A DNA stretch of 64,000 bases, taken from contig JACKEH010000004.1 in the NCBI GenBank assembly GCA_020633125.1, forward strand, positions 62,001 to 126,000, given 5' to 3'. Position 1 is the first letter of the stretch. The number at the start of each line of letters is the position of its first letter. The notes below the pieces were generated by a model. It had not been told where the DNA came from. It searched no databases and saw only the letters and a list, made by a program, of their open reading frames with translations. This document shows positions 1 through 8,538 of the stretch, one piece after another. This stretch comes from Sandaracinus sp. (GTDB taxonomy: Bacteria; Myxococcota_A; Polyangia; Polyangiales; Houyiibacteriaceae). A program made the translations under genes and the position numbers.

Positions 1-1
1 A

Positions 2-2707
2 TACGCCCCCGTCGGTGCGGCGGGCGTCGTCGCGTGTGAGTGTCCGGTGCGCACGACCTCGCGTCCGCCCGAGGACGCTGCCGACTGTGACGACACCTCG
101 GTGGACGTGAGCCCGGGTCTTCCGGAGATCTGCAGCAACGGGCGCGACGACGATTGCGACGGCACCGTCGACGAAGCCGGCAACGATTGGTACCGGGACT
201 GCGACGGAGACGGATACGGGACGGGAACCCCGGTGCGGGCCTGCACGTCGCCGGGAACCCCAGCGGGGTGCCCGGGGGGCGGCCACGTGCTCGTCGACAG
301 CGACTGCGACGACGGCGACCCGAACACCTTCCCGGGGGCGATCGATCGCTGCGATGGGGCACGGAACGATTGCGATGGAACCGTCACCGACGGGGCCGAT
401 GCGACGGAGTGGTGCAACTCCACCATGAGCGGACTGCACGCCGAGCTCACGTGCACGTCGGGCGCCTGCCAGTTCTCCGCGTGTCGAGAGGGCTACGGCG
501 ATTGCTCGGCTGCCGCGGGGTGCGAGACCGACGTGCTCACCACGCCCACCCATTGCGGCTCGTGCGACAACGTCTGCGCCTTCGGGCTCGCGTGCGGCGC
601 GGGCGCGTGTGGTTTGCAATCGGTCGCCGCCTACCGACACACCTGTGCGGTGGGCGTCGACGGCCGCGTCTGGTGTTGGGGGAACAACTCCGACGGGCAG
701 CTCGGCGACGGGACCACGACGGCGCGCACCTCGCCCACCGAGGTCTCGGGGCTCAGTGACGCCGTGGAAGTCGCCGTCGGGTACAGCCATTCCTGCGCGC
801 TTCGGCGGACGGGGGCGGTCGCGTGTTGGGGGGACAACACGGTCGGAAAGCTCGGCGACGGAACGACGAATGACCGCCGGACACCGACCCTCGTCTCGGG
901 GCTCACGGACGCGTTGGCGGTCGCAGTGGGGAACTCGCACTCCTGCGCACTTCGCGCCTCGGGCGCGGTCGTGTGTTGGGGTCGGGGAACCCTTTTGGGC
1001 GACGGTTCCACGGGTCAGAGCGCTACGCCTCGCGCTGTCTCGGGGCTCGGGGATGCGACCCACCTCGCGGCGGGCGATGGCCACACCTGCGCACGACGCT
1101 CCTCGGGCCAGGTGGTCTGCTGGGGGACGGGGTCGTCGGGTCGACTCGGCGACGGGACGACGACGAACCGCACGACTCCGACGACGGTCACCGGCCTCAC
1201 CGACGCGATCGACGTGACGGCGGGGGCTCTTCACTCATGCGCCACACGCGCGACCGGCGGGGTCGTGTGTTGGGGCGCCAACGGCTCGGGGCGCCTCGGA
1301 GACGGCACCGCCTCGGAGCGTCGTACACCCACGGCCGTGTCGGGACTGGTCGACGCGGTCGAGGTCTCCGCGGGCTACGCTCATACGTGTGCGCGTCGGG
1401 CTTCGGGGATCGCCGTCTGCTGGGGGGACAACGGCTCTTCTCGCCTAGGCGACGGGACGACCGCCGAGCGCCGCACGCCCACGCCGGTGGCCGGGCTCAC
1501 GGACGCGGTCGAGGTTTCGGCCGGCTACTCCCACACCTGCGCCCGACGCGCCGCGGGAGCCCTCGTGTGCTGGGGCAGCGCCACGGGAGTCTCTGGCGCC
1601 ACGCCGGCGCTTGCGGGCTTCTTTCCCGCAGCGACCGACCTGGCGGCGGGGGAGAGCCACACGTGCGCCGTTTCGAGCTTCGGCTCCGTGTTCTGTTGGG
1701 GCGTGAATGGCGGGGGGATGCTCGGGGATGGGACCACGACCCAACGACTGCAACCGACCCAGGTCGTGGACCTCGACCCGGTCGTCCAAGTGGTCGCTGC
1801 GGGCGGGCACACCTGCGCACGGCTCGTGTCCGGTTCGGTCGCCTGTTGGGGCAACAACGCCAACGGAGAGCTCGGAGGTGGAACGACCGGCTCGTCCTAC
1901 AGCCGGCCGCGCCCGGTCGTGGGCCTCGCCGACGCCGTGGAGCTCGTCGCCGGCGGCGCGCACACGTGTGCGCGTCGCTTCTCGGGCGAGGTCGTGTGCT
2001 GGGGCGACAACTACTTCAACCAGCTCGGCGACGGCACGACCACCGATCGGCCGACCCCAACCGCGGTGGTGGGCCTCACCGACGCGGTCGAGCTCGCCGC
2101 CGGGGCTCTGCACACCTGTGCGCGTCGGGCGTCCGGTCGCATCGTCTGCTGGGGCGACAACCAATACGGTCAGATCGGCGACGGCACCACGACCGACCGA
2201 CCCGCCGTGACCTCGACCTCGATCACCGATGCGGTCGAGCTCGTTGCGGGGGCGGTGCACTCGTGCGCGCGGCGGATGTCGGGCGGCGTGGTCTGTTGGG
2301 GCAACAACCGCTTCGGTCAGCTCGGGGACGGGACCTCGACCCAACGCAACGCCCCGACGCCCGTCCCCGGCCTCTCGAACGTGGTCGAGCTCGCCGCCGC
2401 CGGACGGGTTCCCGGTGCGAGCGACGGTGGAGACCACACGTGCGCACGTCTGAGCTCCGGCGGCGTCGTGTGCTGGGGCGACAACCAGCGTGGTCAGATC
2501 GGAGATGGCACTGTGACGCGTCGCCCGTCGCCCACCGCGGTCTCGGGGCTCACGGACGCCGCGCGCCTCGCGCTCGGTACCTACCACTCGTGCGCCGGTC
2601 GCCCCGATGGGAGCATCGTCTGTTGGGGCCTGAACTCGGGCCGTCTCGGGGACGGCACCTCGCTCGAGCGACACACGCACGTCGACGTCGTCGGGCTCGC
2701 GCCCTGA
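2..2707 (+). CDS. RCC1-repeat surface protein with MopE-type metal-binding motifs (5' end missing)
   Basis: The reading frame is open from base 2, so the start lies outside the window; the GTG at 47 is probably internal. The N-terminal part has DCDD...DDDCDG blocks like the putative metal-binding repeats of MopE-type proteins, followed by a cysteine-rich stretch. From about base 615 to the end there are 14 copies of a roughly 50-residue unit centred on CWGxNxxGxLGDGT, each preceded by an H-[ST]-CA motif; copy 7 (near base 1570) has lost the LGDGT part. This is the RCC1/BNR-type beta-propeller repeat, enough for two seven-bladed propellers. In myxobacteria such proteins are usually secreted or attached to the surface. 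The paired cysteines in each unit suggest disulfides outside the cytoplasm. Ligand and function are unknown. Confidence 0.85.
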   Translation, partial: YAPVGAAGVVACECPVRTTSRPPEDAADCDDTSVDVSPGLPEICSNGRDDDCDGTVDEAGNDWYRDCDGDGYGTGTPVRACTSPGTPAGCPGGGHVLVDSDCDDGDPNTFPGAIDRCDGARNDCDGTVTDGADATEWCNSTMSGLHAELTCTSGACQFSACREGYGDCSAAAGCETDVLTTPTHCGSCDNVCAFGLACGAGACGLQSVAAYRHTCAVGVDGRVWCWGNNSDGQLGDGTTTARTSPTEVSGLSDAVEVAVGYSHSCALRRTGAVACWGDNTVGKLGDGTTNDRRTPTLVSGLTDALAVAVGNSHSCALRASGAVVCWGRGTLLGDGSTGQSATPRAVSGLGDATHLAAGDGHTCARRSSGQVVCWGTGSSGRLGDGTTTNRTTPTTVTGLTDAIDVTAGALHSCATRATGGVVCWGANGSGRLGDGTASERRTPTAVSGLVDAVEVSAGYAHTCARRASGIAVCWGDNGSSRLGDGTTAERRTPTPVAGLTDAVEVSAGYSHTCARRAAGALVCWGSATGVSGATPALAGFFPAATDLAAGESHTCAVSSFGSVFCWGVNGGGMLGDGTTTQRLQPTQVVDLDPVVQVVAAGGHTCARLVSGSVACWGNNANGELGGGTTGSSYSRPRPVVGLADAVELVAGGAHTCARRFSGEVVCWGDNYFNQLGDGTTTDRPTPTAVVGLTDAVELAAGALHTCARRASGRIVCWGDNQYGQIGDGTTTDRPAVTSTSITDAVELVAGAVHSCARRMSGGVVCWGNNRFGQLGDGTSTQRNAPTPVPGLSNVVELAAAGRVPGASDGGDHTCARLSSGGVVCWGDNQRGQIGDGTVTRRPSPTAVSGLTDAARLALGTYHSCAGRPDGSIVCWGLNSGRLGDGTSLERHTHVDVVGLAP

Positions 2708-2776
2708 CGCTCTGGAGAAGGCCTCCACGAGCGTCGCGACGGGGTCGGAAGAGCACCGACCGACCCCATTCGAGGC

Positions 2777-4207
2777 TCAGCCCTGACCCTGCGCGAGTGA
2801 GTACCCGCGCATGCCGCCGATCTCGCGCAGCCATTCGCTCGAGCAGAGCGGGAAGACGTCGGCGACGCGTCCGAGCAACGCGATGAGCGCGCGTTGTTCG
2901 ACCGGGCGCGTGCTCTCGAAGCGTGCGCGGTAGTGGTTGACGCAGTCGGTGTGCGCAGACCCGGTCGGCCACACCTGCGTGCCGCGGTTCGAGATCATCG
3001 TGAGCTTCAGGCCGTCGTCTTCGAGCGGCGCGAGCAGCTCCGCGACCGCGCGCGGCGCGAGGCCCGACTCGAGGAAGACGTCCACGCCGAGGAGGTGGTT
3101 TCGCTCTGGCGTCGGCGTCACGAGCATCTTCGGATCTTGGCGCAGCGGGACGAGCGGCTTGCTCGGCTCGCCTTCGATCGCGGGCGTTTCCGCGAGCGCC
3201 TCTTGCATGAGCTCCACGAAGCGCGAGGTCTGGAACACGGGGAAGGGCTGCCCGAGGTCGGGGCGCGTGTGCATCTTGTCGAGCGTGCGTTCGAGCGCGC
3301 TCTCGATGGCCGCCGCGTGCCGCTCCAGCCCGAGGTGGCGAAGCATCATCGTGCCGCTGAGGAGGAGCGCGGTCGGATTCGCGAGGTTGCGGCCCACGAT
3401 GTCCGGCGCGGTCCCGTGCACCGCCTCGAAGATGCAGATGCCGTCGCCGATGTTCGCGGAGGGCGCGTACGCCAAGCCACCGACGAGACCGGCGGCGAGG
3501 TCGGTGAGGATGTCGCCTTGGAGGTTCGGCAAGACGATGACGTCGAACTCCGTCGGGTCGAGCACCAAGCGCATCGCGAGCGCGTCGACGATCACGTCGT
3601 CCGCGCGAAGGTGCGGGTAGTCCTTCGCGACGTCGTAGAAGGCCTGCAAGAAGAGGCCATCCGTCATCTTCATGATGTTGGCTTTGTGCGCGCACGTGAC
3701 ACGTCGCGCGCCTTTGCGAGCCGCCATCTCGAAGGTGTAGCGGTGCACCTGCTCGCTGCCGGGCCGCGTGATGAAGCGGCGGCATTGCGCGACGTCGTGC
3801 GTCTGCATGTGCTCCACCGCGCCGTAGGTGTCTTCGATGTTCTCGCGCACCATCGTCAGGTGCAGGTCGCCGCGAATCTCGATCGGCAGCGGCACGCCGC
3901 GTAGCTTCCGGTACACACGCTTGTTCGCGAAGGTGCCCCAGAGCTTGCGCGCGGTGACGTTCACGCTCTTGTAGCCGCCGCCTTTGGGCGTCTCCATCGG
4001 GCCCTTGAAGAGGATGCCGGTGCGTTCGACGGATGCGCGCGCGTCGGTCGTGATGCCGCTCGGCTCGCCGGCCTCGGCGACGCGTCGCCCCATCGGGACG
4101 AGCTCGTACTCGAGCGGGACGCGTGCGGCGCGAAACACCGCCAACGTCGCTTCCATCACCTCGGGACCGATGCCGTCGCCCATCGCGACCGTGATCTTCT
4201 GCGCCAT
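2777..4207 (-). CDS. icd: isocitrate dehydrogenase, Thermus-type with C-terminal extension, probably NAD-dependent
   Basis: 476 residues. It oxidises and decarboxylates isocitrate to 2-oxoglutarate in the TCA cycle. The isocitrate-site serine motif (S81-x-N83, R87), R121, Y128, K175 (in HKANIMK) and the metal-binding LQGDILTDL segment (D232) are all present. After about residue 335 there is a C-terminal domain ending in SNRGTQVWP... that closely resembles the longer Thermus thermophilus enzyme. At the coenzyme-selecting positions (Lys-Tyr in NADP enzymes such as E. coli K344/Y345, in APKYAG) this protein has Asp269-Ile270 (APDIVG). Those residues are known from NAD-dependent members and from isopropylmalate dehydrogenase. 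It is divergent from the NhaR-like regulator at 4317, with 109 bp and a palindrome between them. Isopropylmalate dehydrogenase is less likely because of the C-terminal domain. Confidence 0.9.
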   Translation of the reverse strand: MAQKITVAMGDGIGPEVMEATLAVFRAARVPLEYELVPMGRRVAEAGEPSGITTDARASVERTGILFKGPMETPKGGGYKSVNVTARKLWGTFANKRVYRKLRGVPLPIEIRGDLHLTMVRENIEDTYGAVEHMQTHDVAQCRRFITRPGSEQVHRYTFEMAARKGARRVTCAHKANIMKMTDGLFLQAFYDVAKDYPHLRADDVIVDALAMRLVLDPTEFDVIVLPNLQGDILTDLAAGLVGGLAYAPSANIGDGICIFEAVHGTAPDIVGRNLANPTALLLSGTMMLRHLGLERHAAAIESALERTLDKMHTRPDLGQPFPVFQTSRFVELMQEALAETPAIEGEPSKPLVPLRQDPKMLVTPTPERNHLLGVDVFLESGLAPRAVAELLAPLEDDGLKLTMISNRGTQVWPTGSAHTDCVNHYRARFESTRPVEQRALIALLGRVADVFPLCSSEWLREIGGMRGYSLAQGQG

Positions 4208-4289
4208 CTCTTCGCCTCCTCGTTCGTCGTCGAACGCGAAGAAACCTGGCGAGTCGTGGCTTGTTGGTCCAGTTCGAAATATCGACGTG

Positions 4290-4310
4290 TTTGTAGGTGT
4301 GACCTACATA
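4290..4310. promoter_or_regulatory. perfect palindrome, probable regulator operator
   Basis: TGTAGGT-GTG-ACCTACA is an exact 7-3-7 inverted repeat at 4292-4308, with one further matching T/A pair at 4290/4310. It ends 9 bases before the ATG of the LysR-family gene and lies 85 bases upstream of icd. The position fits an autoregulatory site of the adjacent regulator that could also control icd. Confidence 0.6.
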
Positions 4311-4316
4311 GACTGG

Positions 4317-5189
4317 ATGTGGCTGAACTACCACCACCTCCAATACTTCGGTGCCGTGGTCGACGAAGGCGGGCTCGCCGCGGCGGCCAAGCGGCTCGGT
4401 GTCTCGCACCCGACGGTGAGCGAGCAACTGCGCAAGCTCGAGGAGCAGCTCGGCCTGACGCTCTTCGAGCGTCGCGGCCGTCGGCTCGTGCTCACCGAGA
4501 ACGGCCGCATGGTCTACCGCTACGCCGAACAGATCTTCGGCATGGGCAACGCGTTGCTCGAAGAGGTCGCGGGCCGGCGCGAAGGGCGCACGGTGATCTG
4601 CCGCGTCGGTATCGACGGGATGCTCCCGAAGCTCGTCGTACGCCGCGCGCTCTCGCCGATGATGGACGTGCTCGGAGAAGCACTACGGCTACGCTGCGTC
4701 GAGGACCAACACGACGCGTTGGTCACGCGGTTGCGCGCGCGTCAGCTCGACCTCGTGCTCAGCGACTTGCCGGCCCACGAGCGCGGCGTGCACTCGCACG
4801 CCCTCGGCACCAGCGGCCTCAGCGTCTTCGCGACGCCGACGCTCGCGGCGCGTCATCGTCGTGAGTTCCCGAAGCGGCTCGACGGTGCGCCCTTCCTCCT
4901 TCCGATGCCGTCCACGCGCATTCGTCGCGAGCTCGAGCGTTTCTTCGGCCAACACCGCCTGACGCCGCGGGTCGTGGCCGAGGTCGAAGACAGCGGTCTG
5001 CTCAAGGCGTTCGGCGAGGACGGCCGCGGCCTCTTCGCCATGCCGACGGTGGTCGAGCGCGAGGTCTGCGCCCAATACGGGGTGAAGGTCGTCGGGCGAA
5101 TCCCGGAGGTCGAGGCGCGCCTCTTCGCGCTCACCGAAAACGAGAGCCACCCGGCGGTTCGCGCGCTCCTCGACGCGACCGGAGGGTGA
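4317..5189 (+). CDS. LysR-family transcriptional regulator, NhaR-like
   Basis: 290 residues. An N-terminal winged helix-turn-helix (about residues 4-62; recognition region AAKRLGVSHPTVSEQLRKLE) is followed by a LysR effector-binding domain. The opening (LNYHHLQYF) and the segments LRCxExxH, LxLxxxDLxxSD and LxKAFGxxxxGxFxxPT are those of NhaR, the Na+-responsive activator of nhaA in E. coli. The ATG at 4317 is chosen because homologues begin just before the LNYHHL block; upstream in-frame codons run back through icd on the other strand. No nhaA antiporter gene is nearby. The divergent partner is icd, so the target here may be central metabolism. The 17-bp palindrome directly upstream suggests self-control. 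Confidence 0.85.
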   Translation: MWLNYHHLQYFGAVVDEGGLAAAAKRLGVSHPTVSEQLRKLEEQLGLTLFERRGRRLVLTENGRMVYRYAEQIFGMGNALLEEVAGRREGRTVICRVGIDGMLPKLVVRRALSPMMDVLGEALRLRCVEDQHDALVTRLRARQLDLVLSDLPAHERGVHSHALGTSGLSVFATPTLAARHRREFPKRLDGAPFLLPMPSTRIRRELERFFGQHRLTPRVVAEVEDSGLLKAFGEDGRGLFAMPTVVEREVCAQYGVKVVGRIPEVEARLFALTENESHPAVRALLDATGG

Positions 5190-5257
5190 GCTTCCACCCC
5201 CGAACGCGGTAGGCTCTGAACAACCTTCGGACTTCGAACGTCTCTGAGCGCCCACCC

Positions 5258-6571
5258 ATGCGTCCCATCTCGTTTTCGCTCTGCCTCCTCGTGCTCGCCT
5301 CCACCGCGAGCGCGCAGAATCCCTCCGAGCTCGAGGCCCTCTCGCGCAGCGCGCGCCAGAGCCCTCGCGACGCCGACGCGCAACGGGCCTGGGGGCGTGC
5401 GTTGGCGCGGGCGGGACGTTGGCGTGAGGCCGAGCGGGCGCTGACGCAGGCGGCGCGCCTCCGGGACGGCTCGCTCGAGGCGCTCTACGAGGTCGCGAGC
5501 GTGACCTTCGCCGAAGGCGACTACCGACGCGCCCGCAACGCGTGTCGCACGCTCGAGCGAAAGGAAGCCGGCGCCGCGCTCACGCACGTCTGCCGCGCGC
5601 GGGCCTTCTTGGTCTGGAACCGCAGCGGACGCGCCTTCGAGGAGCTCGAGGCCTCCACCGCGGCCGGCGGCGAGTCGCTCTTCGAGCATTGGCTCGCGCT
5701 CGGCGACGCGAACCGCCTGCGCTTCGAGGTCGCTCCGTCCGAAGCCGCGTACCGGCGCGCCATCGCGCTCGACGCCGCGCGCTTCGAGCCGCACCTCGGG
5801 CTCGCGCTGCTCTTCGCCAACGCCGGCCGCGAGAGCGACGCGCGGGCGCAGCTCGACGAGGCACACCGCAAGGATTCGAACGTGCCGGAGGTTTGGTACG
5901 AGCTCGGTCGGCGCACGCCGGGCGCAGAAGGTCACGCGCTGCTGACCCGCGCGATCGCGGTCCGGCCGCGTTGGGGCGCGGCGCTCGTCGCGCTCGCGGA
6001 GCACGAGCTCGCGGCCGGCGATCGCGCCAACGCGCGCACGCATTTTCAAGCCGCGATCGGGCAAGACGCGCGCAACGCCGACGCGCACGTCGGGCTCGGG
6101 CGGGTGCTCGCCACGGAAGGCGACGACGACGGCGCGGAGGCCGCGTACCTGCGTGCGCTCGAGATCGTCCCGAACCTGTCGGCCGCCCAGGTCGCGCTCG
6201 GCGAGCTCGACGAGGCCCGTGGCCTCACCCAGGACGCGTACGAGCATTACTCGACGGCCGCGAACCTCAACCCGCGCGATCCGACGGGGCTTCTCAAGGC
6301 CGCGACGCTCGCGGTCTCGCAGCAGCGTGACGTGCTCGCGACGGGCTTCCTCGACCGCTTGATGCGCGTGCACCCGAACCTCGCGGCGGGCCACGCGCTC
6401 TACGGCGACGCGCTTCGTCTGCGCGGCGATCGCGCCGGAGCGGCCGAGCGCTACCAGCGGGCGCTCCGGGGCGAGGGTGACGTCGACCGCGCGCGGGTCG
6501 AGCAGGCGCTCACCGAGGTCCGGCGCGAGCCGGTGCGTGGCCCCCAGCGCCACCGCGCGGGCGGCAACTGA
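5258..6571 (+). CDS. secreted TPR-repeat protein
   Basis: 437 residues. The first 20 residues are a signal peptide (MRPISFSLCLLVLASTASA, then Q). The remainder consists of tandem tetratricopeptide-like helical pairs, recognisable by recurring W-G-R-A-L, A-x-x-x-Y-x-x-A-I and G-x-A-L-A-x-x-G spacing. A role as a periplasmic scaffold for protein-protein contacts is inferred from the fold. It starts 68 bp after the LysR-family gene in the same direction and may be co-transcribed with it, although no functional link is visible. No enzymatic motif is seen. Confidence 0.75.
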   Translation: MRPISFSLCLLVLASTASAQNPSELEALSRSARQSPRDADAQRAWGRALARAGRWREAERALTQAARLRDGSLEALYEVASVTFAEGDYRRARNACRTLERKEAGAALTHVCRARAFLVWNRSGRAFEELEASTAAGGESLFEHWLALGDANRLRFEVAPSEAAYRRAIALDAARFEPHLGLALLFANAGRESDARAQLDEAHRKDSNVPEVWYELGRRTPGAEGHALLTRAIAVRPRWGAALVALAEHELAAGDRANARTHFQAAIGQDARNADAHVGLGRVLATEGDDDGAEAAYLRALEIVPNLSAAQVALGELDEARGLTQDAYEHYSTAANLNPRDPTGLLKAATLAVSQQRDVLATGFLDRLMRVHPNLAAGHALYGDALRLRGDRAGAAERYQRALRGEGDVDRARVEQALTEVRREPVRGPQRHRAGGN

Positions 6572-6659
6572 GCTCGTGTCCGGAGGCCGCGGCGGAGGCG
6601 CACGAAACGGTGCCTCTGCCTTCGGAGCGCGGCTGAGCGCGAACCGCGACTCGGCCGTC

Positions 6660-6829
6660 GAAGCGCGAAGCGCGACTCTGCCGTCGAAACGCGAAGCGCG
6701 ACTCCGACGCTGAAGCGCGAAGCGCGACTCCCCACTGAAGCGCGAAGCGCGACTCTGCCGCTGAAGCGCGAAGCGCGACTCTGCCGCTGAAGCGCGAAGC
6801 GCGACAGCGCGACTCCGCCGTGGAAGCGC
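6660..6829. repeat. 26-bp tandem repeat, about 6 units
   Basis: Units start at 6660, 6686, 6712, 6737, 6763 and 6789, with a partial unit at 6823. The consensus opens GAAGCGCGAAGCGCGACTC and closes TGCCGCT. The third unit is 25 bp and the sixth is lengthened by an extra GCGACA-type insertion. The array fills most of the space between the convergent ends of the TPR gene and bamD. It has no conserved long reading frame and no spacer structure. Confidence 0.85.
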
Positions 6830-6852
6830 CCGCTCCGACCCGTAAGAAAGGC

Positions 6853-7641
6853 TCAGCCGCCGAGCGAGGCCAGACGGCTCCGCGCTTCGCCCGCCTCTTC
6901 GGCCTCGGGGAAACGCGACACGATCTCTTCGTACGCCTGCCGCGCCTCCGTCGGCTCACCCGTCTGGCGGTACACGTCGCCGAGCAGGAGCAGCGCCTCG
7001 GCCTCGAGCCCGCTGCCCTCGTAGGAGCCGAGCAAGGTGCGAAGGCGAAGGATGACGGCCGCGTAGGCGTCGCGGCGAAGGTAGAAACGCGCCGCGTAGA
7101 GCTCGTGGGCCGCGAGGAAACGCAGGCACTTCACGATCATCGGCTGCGCCTCGGCGACGCGATCGTCCTCCGGGAAGTCGAGCACGAAGCGGCGGAGCTG
7201 ACGCAGGGCCTCCAGCGTCGGCCCCTGGTCGCGCTCGTGTGTCGGCGGCGAGAGCAGCCACTCGTCGGGGATCTGCTCGAAGTGCGCCTCCGCGATGCGG
7301 AAACGCGCGTAGGCCACCTCGGGGTGCGAGGGGCGAAAGCGGACGAACTGGCGGTACGCCGCGATGGCCTCCGCCCACTCCTTCGCCTTCATCTTGCAGT
7401 CCGCGATGCGCAGCTCGGAGAGCGCGGCGAAGCGGCTGTAGGGGAAGTCGCGGCGAATCGCCGAGAACATCGGCTCCGCTTCGAGGCAATCGTCGTCGCG
7501 GAACTCGAGGAGCGCGGCTTCGTACGCCGCCCGCGCATCCCGCCCGTAGCGCAACGCGCTCTGGCGCTGGCCGGAGTTCGTCTCGCACGTCGCCCCCAGG
7601 GAGAGGAGCGCGAGCAGGGAGATCGCGGAAAAGCGACGCAT
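6853..7641 (-). CDS. bamD: outer membrane assembly lipoprotein BamD
   Basis: 262 residues. BamD is the essential TPR lipoprotein of the BAM complex that inserts beta-barrel proteins into the outer membrane. The sequence has a signal peptide with a cysteine at residue 19 (SLGATC; Thr at -1 is not the usual Ala or Gly). TPR-like helices follow, with typical BamD phrases: YEAALLEFRDDDCLEAEPMF, FPYSRFAALSELRIADC, SHPEVAYARFRIAEAHFEQIP, and a C-terminal LLLLGDVYRQTGEPTEARQAYEEI. Length matches the family. It is divergent from the peroxiredoxin gene; structured repeat copy 1 lies between them. Other TPR lipoproteins are possible, but the overall pattern favours BamD. Confidence 0.8.
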   Translation of the reverse strand: MRRFSAISLLALLSLGATCETNSGQRQSALRYGRDARAAYEAALLEFRDDDCLEAEPMFSAIRRDFPYSRFAALSELRIADCKMKAKEWAEAIAAYRQFVRFRPSHPEVAYARFRIAEAHFEQIPDEWLLSPPTHERDQGPTLEALRQLRRFVLDFPEDDRVAEAQPMIVKCLRFLAAHELYAARFYLRRDAYAAVILRLRTLLGSYEGSGLEAEALLLLGDVYRQTGEPTEARQAYEEIVSRFPEAEEAGEARSRLASLGG

Positions 7642-7687
7642 CGGACGAGCGGGGTAGCGCAGGGGCCGCCCCCGCACAAGGGCGGGT

Positions 7688-7851
7688 GGTCTGAGAGCGT
7701 CCCCCACTTGCACGGATCGAATCCGTGCGAGTGGAAGGGACGCTCGGTGGTGGGAGGGGGCCCCGATCCGGCTTTGCCGGTCGGGGGAGGGGGCGCGCCG
7801 CTCCCTCGAGAAGAAGGAAGAGCATGAATCAGTGCAACGGATTCGTGCTCT
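7688..7851 (+). repeat. structured dispersed repeat, copy 1 (full length)
   Basis: About 164 bp, matching the copy at 15140-15302 almost end to end. Predicted stems are: outer GAGCGTCCC (7695-7703) with GGGACGCTC (7737-7745); inner GCACGGAT (7710-7717) with ATCCGTGC (7721-7728); CCCCGA-t-CCGGC (7761-7772) with GCCGG-TCGGGG (7776-7786); a GGGGGCG/CGCTCCC stem near 7789-7805; and a terminal GAGCA...GAATC/GATTC...TGCTC hairpin (7820-7850). Compared with copy 2, several stem positions differ on both strands so that pairing is kept. It lies 67 bp upstream of the peroxiredoxin gene and is read in the same direction. Confidence 0.8.
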
Positions 7852-7917
7852 CGGGCGGCCACGTCGAGGCTCCCGCTTGGCTTGCGCGTCTCGACGGACG
7901 GCACCACGACCCGAGGA

Positions 7918-8427
7918 ATGCGTGCCCTCGTCTCGTCCCTCGCGCTCACCCTCCTCGCTTGCGGCGGCGCCCCGCCCGAGCCCCGCACCGGCGAGCTCGC
8001 CCCGGATTTCGAAGCCCAGGACCACACGGGCGTGACCCGTTCCCTGCACGAGCACGCCGGCAAGGTCGTGGTGCTCTACTTCTACCCGCGCGACGCGACA
8101 CCGGGCTGTACGACCGAGGCGTGTGCCTTTCGCGACGCTTGGGACCGCATGCAGGCCGCCGGCGCCGTGGTGCTCGGCGTGTCGACCGACGACGTCGACT
8201 CCCACCGGGCGTTCGTCGAGGAGCACCAGCTCCCCTTCGCGCTCCTCGCCGACACCGACGGGCGCATCGCCCAGTCCTACGGCGTGCCGGTGCGCATGAA
8301 CTTCGCGAAGCGCATGACCTTCGTGATCGACGGCAACCGACGGATTCGACGGGTCTTCGAGGAGGTCGATCCCGCGGTGCACGTCGACGAAGTGCTCGCG
8401 GTGCTCGACGAGCTGCGCCGAGAGTGA
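7918..8427 (+). CDS. bcp: peroxiredoxin (Bcp/thioredoxin-dependent peroxidase), lipoprotein
   Basis: 169 residues. It reduces peroxides using a peroxidatic cysteine (C64) in the YPRDATPGCT motif. The resolving cysteine C69 lies five residues on (CTTEAC), the arrangement of atypical 2-Cys Bcp enzymes. The ATG at 7918 is preferred over the ATG at 7882 because it gives a clean lipoprotein signal peptide (LTLLAC; lipidated C15). This places the enzyme on the membrane outside the cytoplasm, whereas E. coli Bcp is cytoplasmic. The downstream stretch has the AhpC/TSA fold order (GxxxxDF, VVLYFYP, GVSTDD, RMTFVID). Structured repeat copy 1 lies just upstream and may form part of its leader. Confidence 0.88.
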   Translation: MRALVSSLALTLLACGGAPPEPRTGELAPDFEAQDHTGVTRSLHEHAGKVVVLYFYPRDATPGCTTEACAFRDAWDRMQAAGAVVLGVSTDDVDSHRAFVEEHQLPFALLADTDGRIAQSYGVPVRMNFAKRMTFVIDGNRRIRRVFEEVDPAVHVDEVLAVLDELRRE

Positions 8428-8440
8428 CCCACGTTTCTCC

Positions 8441-8483
8441 CGTGCCCGTGCCCGTGCCCGTGCCCGTGCCCGTGCCCGTGCCC
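8441..8483. repeat. hexanucleotide repeat (CGTGCC)n
   Basis: About seven perfect CGTGCC units begin 14 bp after the stop codon of the peroxiredoxin gene. It is noncoding and could vary in length by slippage. Confidence 0.9.
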
Positions 8484-8538
8484 CTAGAGCTCCAAGCCCT
8501 TCGCGGCTCCGCCGCCCGGAACACCTAGACCGCGAACG

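Noticed and set aside
2..2707. Complete gene starting at 47
   Set aside because: The frame is open to the window edge and the sequence before 47 reads as part of the same metal-binding block.
973..2886. Second plus-strand frame across the RCC1 repeats
   Set aside because: Arg/Gly-rich out-of-frame translation of the repeats; it runs past the true stop into icd.
7688..7851. Structured repeat as an insertion sequence
   Set aside because: No transposase frame inside and no evident target duplication; a structured noncoding element fits better.
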